The position numbers and the translations under genes are program-made. 64,000 nucleotides of DNA from Gramella sp. KN1008 (GTDB lineage Bacteria > Bacteroidota > Bacteroidia > Flavobacteriales > Flavobacteriaceae): NCBI RefSeq assembly GCF_004332155.1, contig NZ_SJDV01000002.1:138193-202192 (forward strand). Direction: 5' to 3'. The first letter of the stretch is position 1, and each line of letters begins with the position of its first letter. Positions 9,628 through 16,238 of this stretch are shown piece by piece. Under the pieces are notes generated by a model, which was not told the DNA's origin, did not search any database, and saw nothing but the letters and a program-made list of their open reading frames with translations.

Positions 9628-10183
9628 AGATGTAAGTTTGATACCGCCGGGATGGGATTATAATCCTGCTACCTGGTCACAAAGGATACCTATCGTTGTT
9701 CTGGCGATGATCGGTTTTTTTATTGCCAGCTACCTCGCCCTGTATCAGCTTAATATCATTTCAGATGTATGGGAGCCTTTTTTTGGAGATGGTAGTGTGA
9801 CTATTCTTAATTCTAAGGTTTCCCATGTGCTTCCTATTCCCGATGCAGCTCTTGGAGCCTTTGGATATCTGGTAGATGCGGTTACAGGGGTCATTGGTGG
9901 TACAGGACGATGGAGAAAGATGCCCTGGATCGTGATAGTTTTTGGACTGGCAGTGGGGCCGCTGGGATTTGTTAGTGTTATGCTGGTAGTATTTCAGCCT
10001 GTGCTGTTCTCTGCATGGTGTACTCTTTGCCTTTGTTCTGCCGTGATTTCCATAGCTATGATTGGACCCGCAATGGATGAAATGCTGGCCAGTCTGCAAT
10101 TTATGCAACGCGTAAGAAGGTCTGAAGCTTCTACGTGGAAAGCCTTTTGGGGAGTACAATCTGAAATTGAAAAAGTGAACTGA
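9620..10183 (+). CDS. Vitamin K epoxide reductase-like membrane protein
   Basis: VKOR proteins re-oxidise periplasmic thiol oxidants by passing electrons to quinone. This 187-residue protein has about four TMs (about 22-44, 75-93, 103-125, 130-150). The redox motif CTLC (Cys134, Cys137) is followed by Cys139. The loop expected to carry the shuttle cysteines reads GDGSVTILNSKVSHVLPIPDAALG and has none; Ser59 sits where the first Cys would be. It may be a divergent or repurposed member. It lies between the epimerase (8-base overlap) and the SPW gene (1-base gap). Confidence 0.82.
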   Translation: MSKDVSLIPPGWDYNPATWSQRIPIVVLAMIGFFIASYLALYQLNIISDVWEPFFGDGSVTILNSKVSHVLPIPDAALGAFGYLVDAVTGVIGGTGRWRKMPWIVIVFGLAVGPLGFVSVMLVVFQPVLFSAWCTLCLCSAVISIAMIGPAMDEMLASLQFMQRVRRSEASTWKAFWGVQSEIEKVN

Positions 10184-10184
10184 T

Positions 10185-10559
10185 ATGTGGCCAAGAATGA
10201 TAAATACTATTTTAGGATTATGGCTGATGATCTCGCCTGGTATATTCCAGTATTCATCAGCAGCGGCAGATAACGGCCATATTGCAGGTCCCATAATCGT
10301 TACATTTTCTATCGTGGCTATATGGGAAGCAACCAGGGTGGTGCGTAAATGGAATTTTCCCGTGGGTATCTGGCTTCTGGCAGCTCCATGGATTCTGGGA
10401 TATGAAAATACCCTCGCCATTGTAAGTGATATGAGCGTAGGAGTACTGGTCTTGATCTTTGCCTCCATACCGGGAAAGATCGAAAAGAGCTATGGCGGGG
10501 GATGGTCTTCTTTATGGCAGAAAAATCCTGAACATATTCAGAAATCAAAACAGAACTGA
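10185..10559 (+). CDS. SPW-repeat integral membrane protein
   Basis: This 124-residue protein carries two SPW-type repeats, seen as LGLWLMISPGIFQYS (about 10-24) and GIWLLAAPWILGYE (about 68-81). Each is followed by a hydrophobic helix, giving about four TMs in all. The molecular function of the family is unknown. It is the third gene of the epimerase-VKOR-SPW operon and may assist the VKOR-like protein; that is inference from position only. Confidence 0.85.
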   Translation: MWPRMINTILGLWLMISPGIFQYSSAAADNGHIAGPIIVTFSIVAIWEATRVVRKWNFPVGIWLLAAPWILGYENTLAIVSDMSVGVLVLIFASIPGKIEKSYGGGWSSLWQKNPEHIQKSKQN

Positions 10560-10651
10560 TTTAGGCTAAGTTTAAAGGTTTTTACCAGTGCCTTAACAGG
10601 GAATAGGTTTGATTTTGGGTATTTTAAGTCTAAACCAAAAAATTTGGAGTT

Positions 10652-11209
10652 ATGAAAATTTTTATTTTGAAGGTCTTTATATTTCTATTTTCAGTAAACC
10701 TGTTTTCTCAAAAGACGGCTGAAAAATTCACCCTTTCTCCCGCGGGATTTGAAGATTCGGTTATTCGTGAATATCCGGGAAAAACTGACTCAGAACTTTT
10801 TCTTGCTGCAAAAATGTGGGCAGAATTCACTGTTTCTAATCCTCAGGAAGCACGAACTAGGGAATTGAAGGATCAGTATCTTGAATATCATGTTTTTGTA
10901 CCCCAGGCCTTTGCCATAAATGATGACGGCGATGAATATACCTGGGATGCTATGTTTGATGTAGCCTTCAGGTTTGCGAATCAGAAGATCCGGTATGATG
11001 TTGAGATCGTGGAGATCACCAGTCCCGGAGCACCTGCATTTCAAATAGTAGGCGGACCTAAGGATTGGGCATTCTATGCGAATAATAATCAACCTTATCC
11101 TTTGACCTCAGAAGCCAGAAAGGTGCTGGAGGATATTGTAAATGATTTTATAAGAGGAGTTTCTTCTTATGTGAATCGTGATGCTGAGATACCGGAAAGA
11201 GGAAATTAA
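10652..11209 (+). CDS. Secreted protein of unknown function
   Basis: The 185-residue protein has a Sec signal peptide (MKIFILKVFIFLFSVNLFSQ) and a mature alpha/beta-looking domain with VFVPQAFAINDDGDEYTWDAMFDVAFRFANQKIRYDVEIVE, read in two parts, that suggests a DUF4468-like or stress-type fold. I cannot name the family. It is preceded by about 90 bases without a clear promoter and followed by a strong terminator, so it is monocistronic. Confidence 0.75.
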   Translation: MKIFILKVFIFLFSVNLFSQKTAEKFTLSPAGFEDSVIREYPGKTDSELFLAAKMWAEFTVSNPQEARTRELKDQYLEYHVFVPQAFAINDDGDEYTWDAMFDVAFRFANQKIRYDVEIVEITSPGAPAFQIVGGPKDWAFYANNNQPYPLTSEARKVLEDIVNDFIRGVSSYVNRDAEIPERGN

Positions 11210-11231
11210 CCAATCTGTTAAGATATAGTCA

Positions 11232-11263
11232 AACTCCCTTCAGTTTTGAAGGGAGTTTTTTGT
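11232..11263 (+). terminator. Terminator after the secreted protein
   Basis: AACTCCCTTC and GAAGGGAGTT form a perfect stem around AGTTTT and are followed by TTTTTTG. It lies 23 bases past the stop codon. Confidence 0.85.
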
Positions 11264-11310
11264 CCTATTATCTTGAAGCATTGGTAAATAGAAGAAAATA
11301 TCGGTATTGT

Positions 11311-11664
11311 TTAGGATTCAGCTGAACTATCGGCAACACCTTTTACTCTCTCGGCAGTATCAGATTTTGAAAGACTAAGTCTTATTGTACCGTCTGTTTC
11401 AGCTTTAAGATCGTGTGGAATGGCCCCTTCAAGATAGACCAAATCTCCTTTCTTAAGCTCATGTATTTCTCCTTTCACGCCAAAGCTAATATGACCTTCA
11501 AAAATTTCAACTACAATAGGGTAGGGTGTAGAATGTTCTTTCATTACCTGTCCCTTTTTCATTGCAATCCTGATTTCCCTGCTGGTATCTGTATCCATTA
11601 AAACCTTTACAGCGGGTTTATTCTCATTATATTCAAGTTCCTTTATTAATGAAGCATATTTCAT
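11311..11664 (-). CDS. Cupin domain protein
   Basis: A small single-domain cupin of 117 residues. The beta-barrel motifs are recognisable as MKEHSTPYPIVVEIFEG (motif 1, metal-ligand region about 43-58) and GDLVYLEGAIPHDL (motif 2, His about 86). Motif 1 has a single His, so metal binding may be atypical. Such proteins often act as sensors or small-molecule isomerases; the role here is unknown. It is monocistronic, convergent with the preceding secreted protein. Confidence 0.82.
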   Translation of the reverse strand: MKYASLIKELEYNENKPAVKVLMDTDTSREIRIAMKKGQVMKEHSTPYPIVVEIFEGHISFGVKGEIHELKKGDLVYLEGAIPHDLKAETDGTIRLSLSKSDTAERVKGVADSSAES

Positions 11665-11838
11665 AAGTACATGAATTAAGTTATTATTTAGAATGATTCT
11701 TAATTATGGTAAAGCTAAGAGGTTGCATACAGTAATTCTATGATAAGAATCAGTTTTTGAAAAAAACATCAGGATTGGAGGGAATCTAAATTAAAAGGTT
11801 TTGTAATATTATCCTGTACAGAAATTTTTGAGATTTCA

Positions 11839-12318
11839 ATGATGGAATATCTAAGCCTGGCAAGAGTTATTCACGTACTTGCGGTGATTTTATGGATAGG
11901 AGGTGTGGCAATGGTTACTACGGTCATTATCCCGGCGGTAAAGAAAATGAACTCACCAAAAGAACGTATGGAAACCTTTGAAAGGATAGAGGGTAAATTT
12001 TCATTACAAGCCAAGATTACCACGCTTCTTACCGCGCTAAGCGGTTTTTTCATGTTGTATGTCATGGATGCCTGGGAACGTTTCCTGTATGTTCAGTTTT
12101 GGTGGCTTCATGCAATGGTTCTTGTATGGCTGATTTTCACTGTAATCCTATTTGTTCTGGAACCTTTAGTTCTGCATAAACTGTATAAGAAGCATGCCAT
12201 TAAAAACCCGGAGAAGACATTCAATTTTATTCATCGTGCCCATTGGATCCTGTTAATGGTAAGTTTGTTAACTATCCTGGGAGCGGTTGCCGGTAGTCAT
12301 GGCTGGTATTTGGTTTAG
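11839..12318 (+). CDS. CopD-like integral membrane protein
   Basis: The 159-residue protein has four TMs and begins YLSLARVIHVLAVILWIGG. The early His and the WIGG turn are typical of CopD/DUF2269-type proteins, which are membrane proteins sometimes tied to copper or haem. Further histidines are at about 95 (WWLHAM), 118, 124 and 136. The role is uncertain. Its neighbours are the cupin (divergent) and a hemerythrin-domain protein (convergent), so a shared metal or oxygen theme is possible but unproven. Confidence 0.75.
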   Translation: MMEYLSLARVIHVLAVILWIGGVAMVTTVIIPAVKKMNSPKERMETFERIEGKFSLQAKITTLLTALSGFFMLYVMDAWERFLYVQFWWLHAMVLVWLIFTVILFVLEPLVLHKLYKKHAIKNPEKTFNFIHRAHWILLMVSLLTILGAVAGSHGWYLV

Positions 12319-12336
12319 AAGCCGTTCACTTTGCCA

Positions 12337-12801
12337 TTATGCAAGCCAGAACTGATCTTTCCAGTCATCTTCACAAAAATTACCGTCTTCATGATGTTTT
12401 TTAATTTCCTCAAGTTGCTCTGAAGAAGCGGTTTTCTGAATTTCATTGAAAAGAACCCTTTCCTCGAACTTGATATGAAGGTCCAGTTCTTTTTCTATCT
12501 TCTTTAATAGCTTGTGAAGGTCTGATCCCTGTTCAAATAAATTTTCCAGGCGCCGGTGTTCTTCCAGTGCACGTTTTACCAGATCGTGGTTATTGCCCAG
12601 GATTGGGAATATATATTCTTCCTCAGCTTGAAAATGGGGATCAAGATAGTTCAATTTGAACCAGTCTGCATAAGCCTTGATCCGGTCGGGATCTATATTC
12701 AATTTAAAACCCTGTCGAATCTTCCAGCATAGAAGTAATCCATAATGATGTTCCCGGCTTAGTGGCTGAAGTGCTTCGTGACGTTTAATTGGTTTTCCCA
12801 T
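12337..12801 (-). CDS. Hemerythrin-domain protein
   Basis: A four-helix-bundle protein predicted to bind a di-iron centre and sense or handle O2, NO or peroxide. The 154 residues hold the ligand pattern: His-rich REHHYGLLL (about 15-23), HFQAEEEYIFP (about 56-66), EEHRRLE (about 80) and LHIKFEERVLFNEI (about 107-120). The start ATG at 12801 gives MGKPIKRHEALQPLSREHH. It is monocistronic, and its stop is 18 bases from the convergent CopD-like gene. Confidence 0.88.
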   Translation of the reverse strand: MGKPIKRHEALQPLSREHHYGLLLCWKIRQGFKLNIDPDRIKAYADWFKLNYLDPHFQAEEEYIFPILGNNHDLVKRALEEHRRLENLFEQGSDLHKLLKKIEKELDLHIKFEERVLFNEIQKTASSEQLEEIKKHHEDGNFCEDDWKDQFWLA

Positions 12802-12920
12802 TGGAGTTTTTTAAGAAAAATAAAAATGACAAAACTTTCCTGGCTTGCATATGAGGAATATCATCAAACGCCTAATCCTTTATCACTAAACTGGATCTGG
12901 AATTTAGAGTTTCAGGAATA

Positions 12921-12952
12921 AAAAAATCCCTTCAATTCTGAAGGGATTTATC
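12921..12952 (-). terminator. Terminator closing the tRNA/GIY-YIG array
   Basis: Read on the minus strand, AAATCCCTTCA and TGAAGGGATTT pair around GAAT and are followed by TTTTT. It sits directly after the last tRNA-like 3' end. It occupies the same position as the hairpins that follow the other tRNA 3' ends in this array but has a different stem sequence. It is probably the original terminator of the tRNA gene. Confidence 0.8.
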
Positions 12953-12954
12953 TT

Positions 12955-13008
12955 GTAGCGAGACCGAGATTTGAACTGGGGTCCGCCTCTGGCGGATATG
13001 AATCCGAC
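12955..13008 (-). pseudogene. tRNA-Met 3'-half copy (distal)
   Basis: On the minus strand this reads GTCGGATTCATA, then TCCGCCAGAGGCGGA, then a T-arm and acceptor 3' strand almost identical to the complete tRNA-Met at 13658-13731. The 5' half (acceptor 5' strand, D arm) is absent, so it cannot fold as a tRNA. Compared with the proximal copy it has one T-stem change at 12978, which breaks the T-stem pairing. It follows the distal GIY-YIG stop codon by 2 bases. Confidence 0.85.
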
Positions 13009-13010
13009 TT

Positions 13011-13271
13011 TTATTTATAGAAAGGTAAAATTTCTCTTCTGATGAATGATCTGCCTTGTCCCGATTTTAGAAACTTTTCTCTTTTAATAGAGTCGGCTTT
13101 TGTATTATTAAATTCTACAAGAATTACTTTCCAGGGTCTATATTTTATTGTGAAGCCTTTTTTGGCAAAGTGATTATGAGAGGAAAATCGTTGAATTAAA
13201 GAGGAAGTGTATCCGATATAGATCTTATCGAACTTTTTAGAGTAGAGTACATATGTAACAAATTCGGCCAT
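13011..13271 (-). CDS. Small GIY-YIG nuclease, distal copy
   Basis: An 86-residue single-domain GIY-YIG nuclease of the UvrC/YhbQ-like class. Visible catalytic positions are Tyr7 (YVLYS), Tyr18-Ile-Gly20 (the YIG half), Arg28 with His32 in the first helix, and Glu65 in KREKFLK, so it looks active. The protein is identical to the copy at 13362. The start codon comes one base after the T-run of a terminator hairpin, without a Shine-Dalgarno. The stop is 2 bases before a tRNA 3'-half copy. Small nucleases of this type often occur next to tRNA genes in flavobacteria; their role is unknown. Confidence 0.9.
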   Translation of the reverse strand: MAEFVTYVLYSKKFDKIYIGYTSSLIQRFSSHNHFAKKGFTIKYRPWKVILVEFNNTKADSIKREKFLKSGQGRSFIRREILPFYK

Positions 13272-13272
13272 A

Positions 13273-13302
13273 AAAAAATCCCCACTAACGTAGGGATTTT
13301 TC
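13273..13302 (-). terminator. Hairpin between tRNA 3' copy and distal GIY-YIG gene
   Basis: Minus strand: AAAAATCCCTACGTTAGTGGGGATTTTTTT, a terminator-like stem with a T-run, directly followed by the GIY-YIG start codon. Readthrough is needed for transcription of the gene. Confidence 0.7.
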
Positions 13303-13305
13303 TTT

Positions 13306-13359
13306 GTAGCGAGACCGAGATTTGAACTCGGGTCCGCCTCTGGCGGATATGAATCCGAC
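13306..13359 (-). pseudogene. tRNA-Met 3'-half copy (proximal)
   Basis: It has the same structure as the distal copy: 12 bases matching the anticodon arm of the full tRNA-Met, a 15-base hairpin TCCGCCAGAGGCGGA in place of the 3' anticodon strand and variable loop, then 27 bases identical to the T arm and acceptor 3' strand. Here the T-stem is intact. No D arm or 5' acceptor strand is present. Confidence 0.88.
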
Positions 13360-13361
13360 TT

Positions 13362-13622
13362 TTATTTATAGAAAGGTAAAATTTCTCTTCTGATGAATGA
13401 TCTGCCTTGTCCCGATTTTAGAAACTTTTCTCTTTTAATAGAGTCGGCTTTTGTATTATTAAATTCTACAAGAATTACTTTCCAGGGTCTATATTTTATT
13501 GTGAAGCCTTTTTTAGCAAAGTGATTATGAGAGGAAAATCGTTGAATTAAAGAGGAAGTGTATCCGATATAGATCTTATCGAACTTTTTAGAGTAAAGTA
13601 CATATGTAACAAATTCGGCCAT
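13362..13622 (-). CDS. Small GIY-YIG nuclease, proximal copy
   Basis: The same 86-residue protein as the distal copy. The two coding differences (13515 and 13596 against 13164 and 13245) are synonymous. The GIY-YIG residues Tyr7, Tyr18, Gly20, Arg28 and Glu65 are present. It lies in the transcript of the complete tRNA-Met, directly behind that tRNA's terminator hairpin. It could act as a DNA nuclease for spread of its own unit, or on structured nucleic acid; both are inference. Confidence 0.9.
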   Translation of the reverse strand: MAEFVTYVLYSKKFDKIYIGYTSSLIQRFSSHNHFAKKGFTIKYRPWKVILVEFNNTKADSIKREKFLKSGQGRSFIRREILPFYK

Positions 13623-13623
13623 A

Positions 13624-13653
13624 AAAAAATCCCCACTAAAGTAGGGATTTTTC
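13624..13653 (-). terminator. Hairpin between tRNA-Met and proximal GIY-YIG gene
   Basis: Minus strand: AAAAATCCCTACTTTAGTGGGGATTTTTTT. The stem AATCCC/GGGGATT is extended by ACT/AGT pairs. It follows the mature tRNA end by a few bases and ends one base before the GIY-YIG ATG. Confidence 0.75.
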
Positions 13654-13657
13654 TTTG

Positions 13658-13731
13658 TAGCGAGACCGAGATTTGAACTCGGGACCTCCGGGTTATGAAT
13701 CCGACGCTCTAACCAACTGAGCTACCTCGCC
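13658..13731 (-). tRNA. tRNA-Met (anticodon CAT)
   Basis: A complete 74-base cloverleaf on the minus strand. The acceptor is GGCGAGG paired with TCTCGCT (two G-T pairs) and the discriminator is A. The D arm is GCTC/GAGC. The anticodon loop TTCATAA has CAT at 13695-13697, and the T arm is CCGAG-TTCAAAT-CTCGG. CCA is not encoded. The anticodon stem has a terminal A-C mismatch. G-T at the first acceptor pair argues for elongator Met rather than initiator, though a CAT-anticodon tRNA could also be the lysidine-modified Ile type. Two GIY-YIG units follow in the same direction. Confidence 0.95.
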
Positions 13732-13809
13732 ATACAACTAATCGTACATGTTTAAATCCGTCTGAGGCCTTATCATAAAGGGCTTTTCGGGATTTCGCTA
13801 ATGCGGGTG

Positions 13810-13840
13810 CAAATATAAAAACAATTTAATTTGGCACAAA
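13810..13840 (-). promoter_or_regulatory. Promoter of tRNA-Met and the GIY-YIG array
   Basis: On the minus strand TTTG (13840-13837), a 19-base spacer and TATATTTG (13817-13810) are a perfect Bacteroidota promoter. The tRNA 5' end lies about 79 bases downstream. No separate promoter is seen for the GIY-YIG genes. Confidence 0.85.
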
Positions 13841-13922
13841 CTTTATTTTCTAAAATATTTATTTTGATTTCTTTTAATCTTTCCAATTAATATCTATATT
13901 GCCCGAAACTAATTAATCAGAA

Positions 13923-14309
13923 ATGGAAGAAAAGATAAAATACGAAATGGAGTTTCCAATTCAAGCTTCTCCTTCATTATTGTTCCAATATATTTCAACC
14001 CCCTCAGGTCTAAGTGAATGGTATGCCGATAATGTGAATTCCCGGGGTGAGTTCTTTACGTTTATTTGGGAAGGTAGTGAAGAGAAAGCAAAGCTCGTTA
14101 GTAAAAAAAGTGACGAGCGTATAAAATTCAAATGGGTCGACGATGAAGATACTCCTTACTTCTTCGAATTACGCATCCAGGTGGACGATATCACCAAAGA
14201 TGTTTCTCTAATGATTACTGATTTTGCTGAAGAAGATGAGATAGATGAAGGGAAGATGTTGTGGGAAAATATGGTAGGTGATCTTAAACAGATTCTTGGA
14301 TCGGCTTAA
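13923..14309 (+). CDS. START-like/SRPBCC domain protein
   Basis: A 128-residue helix-grip protein of the START/SRPBCC superfamily, which binds hydrophobic ligands. It opens KYEMEFPIQASPSLLFQYIS, followed by GLSEWYADNV, the typical AHSA1-like pattern, and ends in a C-terminal helix MLWENMVGDLKQIL. It is acidic. No partner is encoded beside it, and the ligand is unknown. A START-like gene next to a class IV aminotransferase gene is, from memory, a recurrent arrangement in flavobacteria. Confidence 0.85.
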   Translation: MEEKIKYEMEFPIQASPSLLFQYISTPSGLSEWYADNVNSRGEFFTFIWEGSEEKAKLVSKKSDERIKFKWVDDEDTPYFFELRIQVDDITKDVSLMITDFAEEDEIDEGKMLWENMVGDLKQILGSA

Positions 14310-14335
14310 AATTCTTATTATAAATATTACCTTTG

Positions 14336-14361
14336 CCCCGTTCTAAAAACGGGGTTTTTTT
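14336..14361 (+). terminator. Terminator abutting the aminotransferase start codon
   Basis: CCCCGTT and AACGGGG pair around CTAAA and are followed by seven T. The next base is the A of the ATG at 14362. A -7-like element TACCTTTG (14328-14335) directly precedes the stem, so a transcript starting about 14341 would lack the 5' arm and could not form this hairpin. Confidence 0.75.
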
Positions 14362-15207
14362 ATGATTAATCTTAACGGAAAAATAGTAAAGGAAGAAGAA
14401 GCGAAAATTTCAGTTTTAAATCGTGGGTTTGCCTATGGTGATTCGGTGTTTGAAACAATTAGAGCGGTTAACGGAAAGCTCATGTTCTGGGAAGATCATT
14501 ACTTCAGGCTTATGGCTTCCATGAGGATTATGAGAATGGAAATACCTTCCACTTTTTCGCCTGAATTCCTCGAAAAAGACATTAAAGAGATCCTTGAAGC
14601 AAATGGACTTTCAGATTCTCCGGCGCGCATAAGATTTGCGGTCTATCGCCTACACGGCGGTTATTATACCCCGGCAACCCGGGAGATAGGTTATGTGATC
14701 ACAACCGAGCCGATGGATAATGCTTTTTATCTTCTCAATGAAGAACCCTATGAGATCGAACTTTTCAAAGATCATTATGTTAATAGTGGTTTACTTTCTA
14801 CTATCAAGTCCAACAACCGGGCGGTTAACGTACTGGGTAGTATTTTCTCCATGGAAAATGGCTATGCCAACTGTCTTTTGCTAAATGAAAAGAAAAGTGT
14901 GGTGGAAGCCCTTAACGGAAATATTTTCCTGGTGAAAGGAAATGAAATTAAGACACCTCCATTAGCTGATGGGGCTTTAAATGGGATAATCAGGAAGCAG
15001 CTTATAAATATTCTCGAAAAGACTTCTGAATATAGTCTAAAAGAAGATTCTATTTCTCCTTTTGAACTTCAGAAGGCAGATGAACTTTTTATAACAAATG
15101 TCGCTGTGGGGATTCAGCCGGTAAGCAAATACAGGAAAAAACAATTTGAAAACAAAGCAGCCAAGACACTCCTTAGCAAATTGAATATTCAGGCCAGGCT
15201 TGGCTAG
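14362..15207 (+). CDS. Class IV PLP-dependent aminotransferase
   Basis: A fold-type IV PLP enzyme, of the branched-chain aminotransferase / 4-amino-4-deoxychorismate lyase class. The 281-residue protein has NRGFAYGDSVFETIRAVNGK (about 21-40), the PLP lysine in STIKSNNRAVNVLG (about 150) and a conserved ELFITNVAVGIQPV near the end. Sequence alone does not separate PabC from a BCAT/D-amino acid aminotransferase; the size fits PabC. It converges with the YqgE gene, overlapping it by 4 bases. Confidence 0.88.
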   Translation: MINLNGKIVKEEEAKISVLNRGFAYGDSVFETIRAVNGKLMFWEDHYFRLMASMRIMRMEIPSTFSPEFLEKDIKEILEANGLSDSPARIRFAVYRLHGGYYTPATREIGYVITTEPMDNAFYLLNEEPYEIELFKDHYVNSGLLSTIKSNNRAVNVLGSIFSMENGYANCLLLNEKKSVVEALNGNIFLVKGNEIKTPPLADGALNGIIRKQLINILEKTSEYSLKEDSISPFELQKADELFITNVAVGIQPVSKYRKKQFENKAAKTLLSKLNIQARLG

Positions 15208-15764
15208 TTATAGGTAGGATTCTCAGGAGAATTAGACCACAAAACATATTCGCCGCCTAATTCGAGCATTTTATCTTTCCAGAAAGAATTGTATGGTTTT
15301 TCAAGAAGATCGGTCTGATCGTCATTCGGGGTAATTATCCATGAGTGAGAGTTTAATTCTTCATCAAGTTGATTAGCATCCCATCCTGAATATCCCAGGA
15401 AGAATTTAATCTGCTTCTCATCTATAAGGTCTTTAGATATAAGATCCATTACCACTTCAAAGTTTCCTCCCCAGTAGATACCGTTGGCTATTTCGATACT
15501 ATCAGGGATAAGGTCTGGAATCTTATGTATAAAATAGAGATTGTCCTGTTCTACAGGACCTCCATTATAGATCTTAAAATTCCCTTTAATTTCAGGAATT
15601 AAATCTTTAAGGGTGAAATCGAGGATTTTATTCAATATAAAACCAACCGAACCATTTGCTGAATGGTCGGCAAGAAGAACTACAGATCGATTGAAAGACA
15701 CATCTCCAATGATTGATGGTTCCGCAACAAGAAGATGGCCCTTGGTTGGTTTTAGCGAGATCAT
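15204..15764 (-). CDS. YqgE/AlgH family protein
   Basis: This 186-residue protein of the UPF0301 family begins KPTKGHLLVAEPSIIGDVSFNRSVVLLADH, the family signature with a polar DH, and has GSVGFILNKI and FLGYSGWDANQLDEEL. The function is not settled; AlgH was named from alginate regulation in Pseudomonas. Length is normal. It ends 4 bases inside the convergent aminotransferase gene. Confidence 0.92.
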   Translation of the reverse strand: MISLKPTKGHLLVAEPSIIGDVSFNRSVVLLADHSANGSVGFILNKILDFTLKDLIPEIKGNFKIYNGGPVEQDNLYFIHKIPDLIPDSIEIANGIYWGGNFEVVMDLISKDLIDEKQIKFFLGYSGWDANQLDEELNSHSWIITPNDDQTDLLEKPYNSFWKDKMLELGGEYVLWSNSPENPTYN

Positions 15765-15833
15765 TCTAGCAGTCTTTTTATCTAAACTACTTATTTATTG
15801 GTAATAAAGCAATACTCTTCCCAATATTTTGCA

Positions 15834-15863
15834 TAAAAAAAGCCTTCTGTTTAGAAGGCTTTA
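15834..15863 (-). terminator. Terminator of the HU gene
   Basis: On the minus strand AAAGCCTTCT and AGAAGGCTTT pair around AAAC, followed by a run of T. It lies about 22 bases after the HU stop codon. Confidence 0.85.
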
Positions 15864-15884
15864 AGAATTTACTAATGCAATTTG

Positions 15885-16157
15885 TTAGTTTACAGCTTTT
15901 TGAAGATCTGCTCCGGCTTTAAACTTAACTACATTTTTAGCAGCAATTTTAATGGTTTTTCCGGTTTGTGGGTTTCTTCCTTCACGAGCTGCTCTTTTAG
16001 ATACAGACCATGATCCAAATCCAACTAGTGATACTCTGTCTCCTTTTTTTAGAGATTTCTCTACGTTTTCAAGGAAAGACTCTAATGCTTTTTTTGCTGC
16101 TGCTTTAGAAATTCCAGCGTTTTCAGCCATTGCATCAATTAAATCTGTTTTGTTCAT
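15885..16157 (-). CDS. hup: HU-family nucleoid protein
   Basis: A DNA-bending histone-like protein of 90 residues. It begins [26 protein letters not shown], and the DNA-binding arm is [24 protein letters not shown] (about 47-70), followed by [16 protein letters not shown]. It has its own strong promoter and terminator, as expected for an abundant protein. Confidence 0.96.
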   Translation of the reverse strand: MNKTDLIDAMAENAGISKAAAKKALESFLENVEKSLKKGDRVSLVGFGSWSVSKRAAREGRNPQTGKTIKIAAKNVVKFKAGADLQKAVN

Positions 16158-16208
16158 AATTTGAATTTTAAATTAATTGTTGGTTAAACATTCTGTTAAA
16201 CTGGTATA

Positions 16209-16238
16209 CAAATTTATACGGATTTCTTGTCCACGCAA
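16209..16238 (-). promoter_or_regulatory. Promoter of the HU gene
   Basis: On the minus strand TTG (16238-16236), a 19-base spacer and TAAATTTG (16216-16209) match the Bacteroidota consensus. The leader to the ATG would be about 45 bases. Confidence 0.8.

Larger units (their letters stand above)
12955..13305 (-). repeat. 351-bp tRNA/GIY-YIG repeat unit, copy 2
   Basis: This is a direct tandem repeat of 13306-13656 with the same length and only four substitutions that I can see (12978, 13164, 13245, 13289). In transcription order each unit holds a hairpin, a GIY-YIG gene, and a tRNA 3'-half copy. Confidence 0.95.
13306..13656 (-). repeat. 351-bp tRNA/GIY-YIG repeat unit, copy 1
   Basis: This is the unit next to the complete tRNA-Met. 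Both units begin (in transcription order) exactly after the acceptor end of a tRNA sequence and finish with a copy of that end. The boundary therefore looks like the attachment-site duplication made by elements that insert into tRNA genes. Confidence 0.95.

Noticed and set aside
12955..13359. Two further tRNA genes
   Set aside because: Only the 3' halves are present; the acceptor 5' strand and D arm are missing.
12955..13656. Tandem repeats as a CRISPR-like or satellite array
   Set aside because: The 351-bp units contain an intact gene and tRNA 3' sequences; there are no short repeats with unique spacers.
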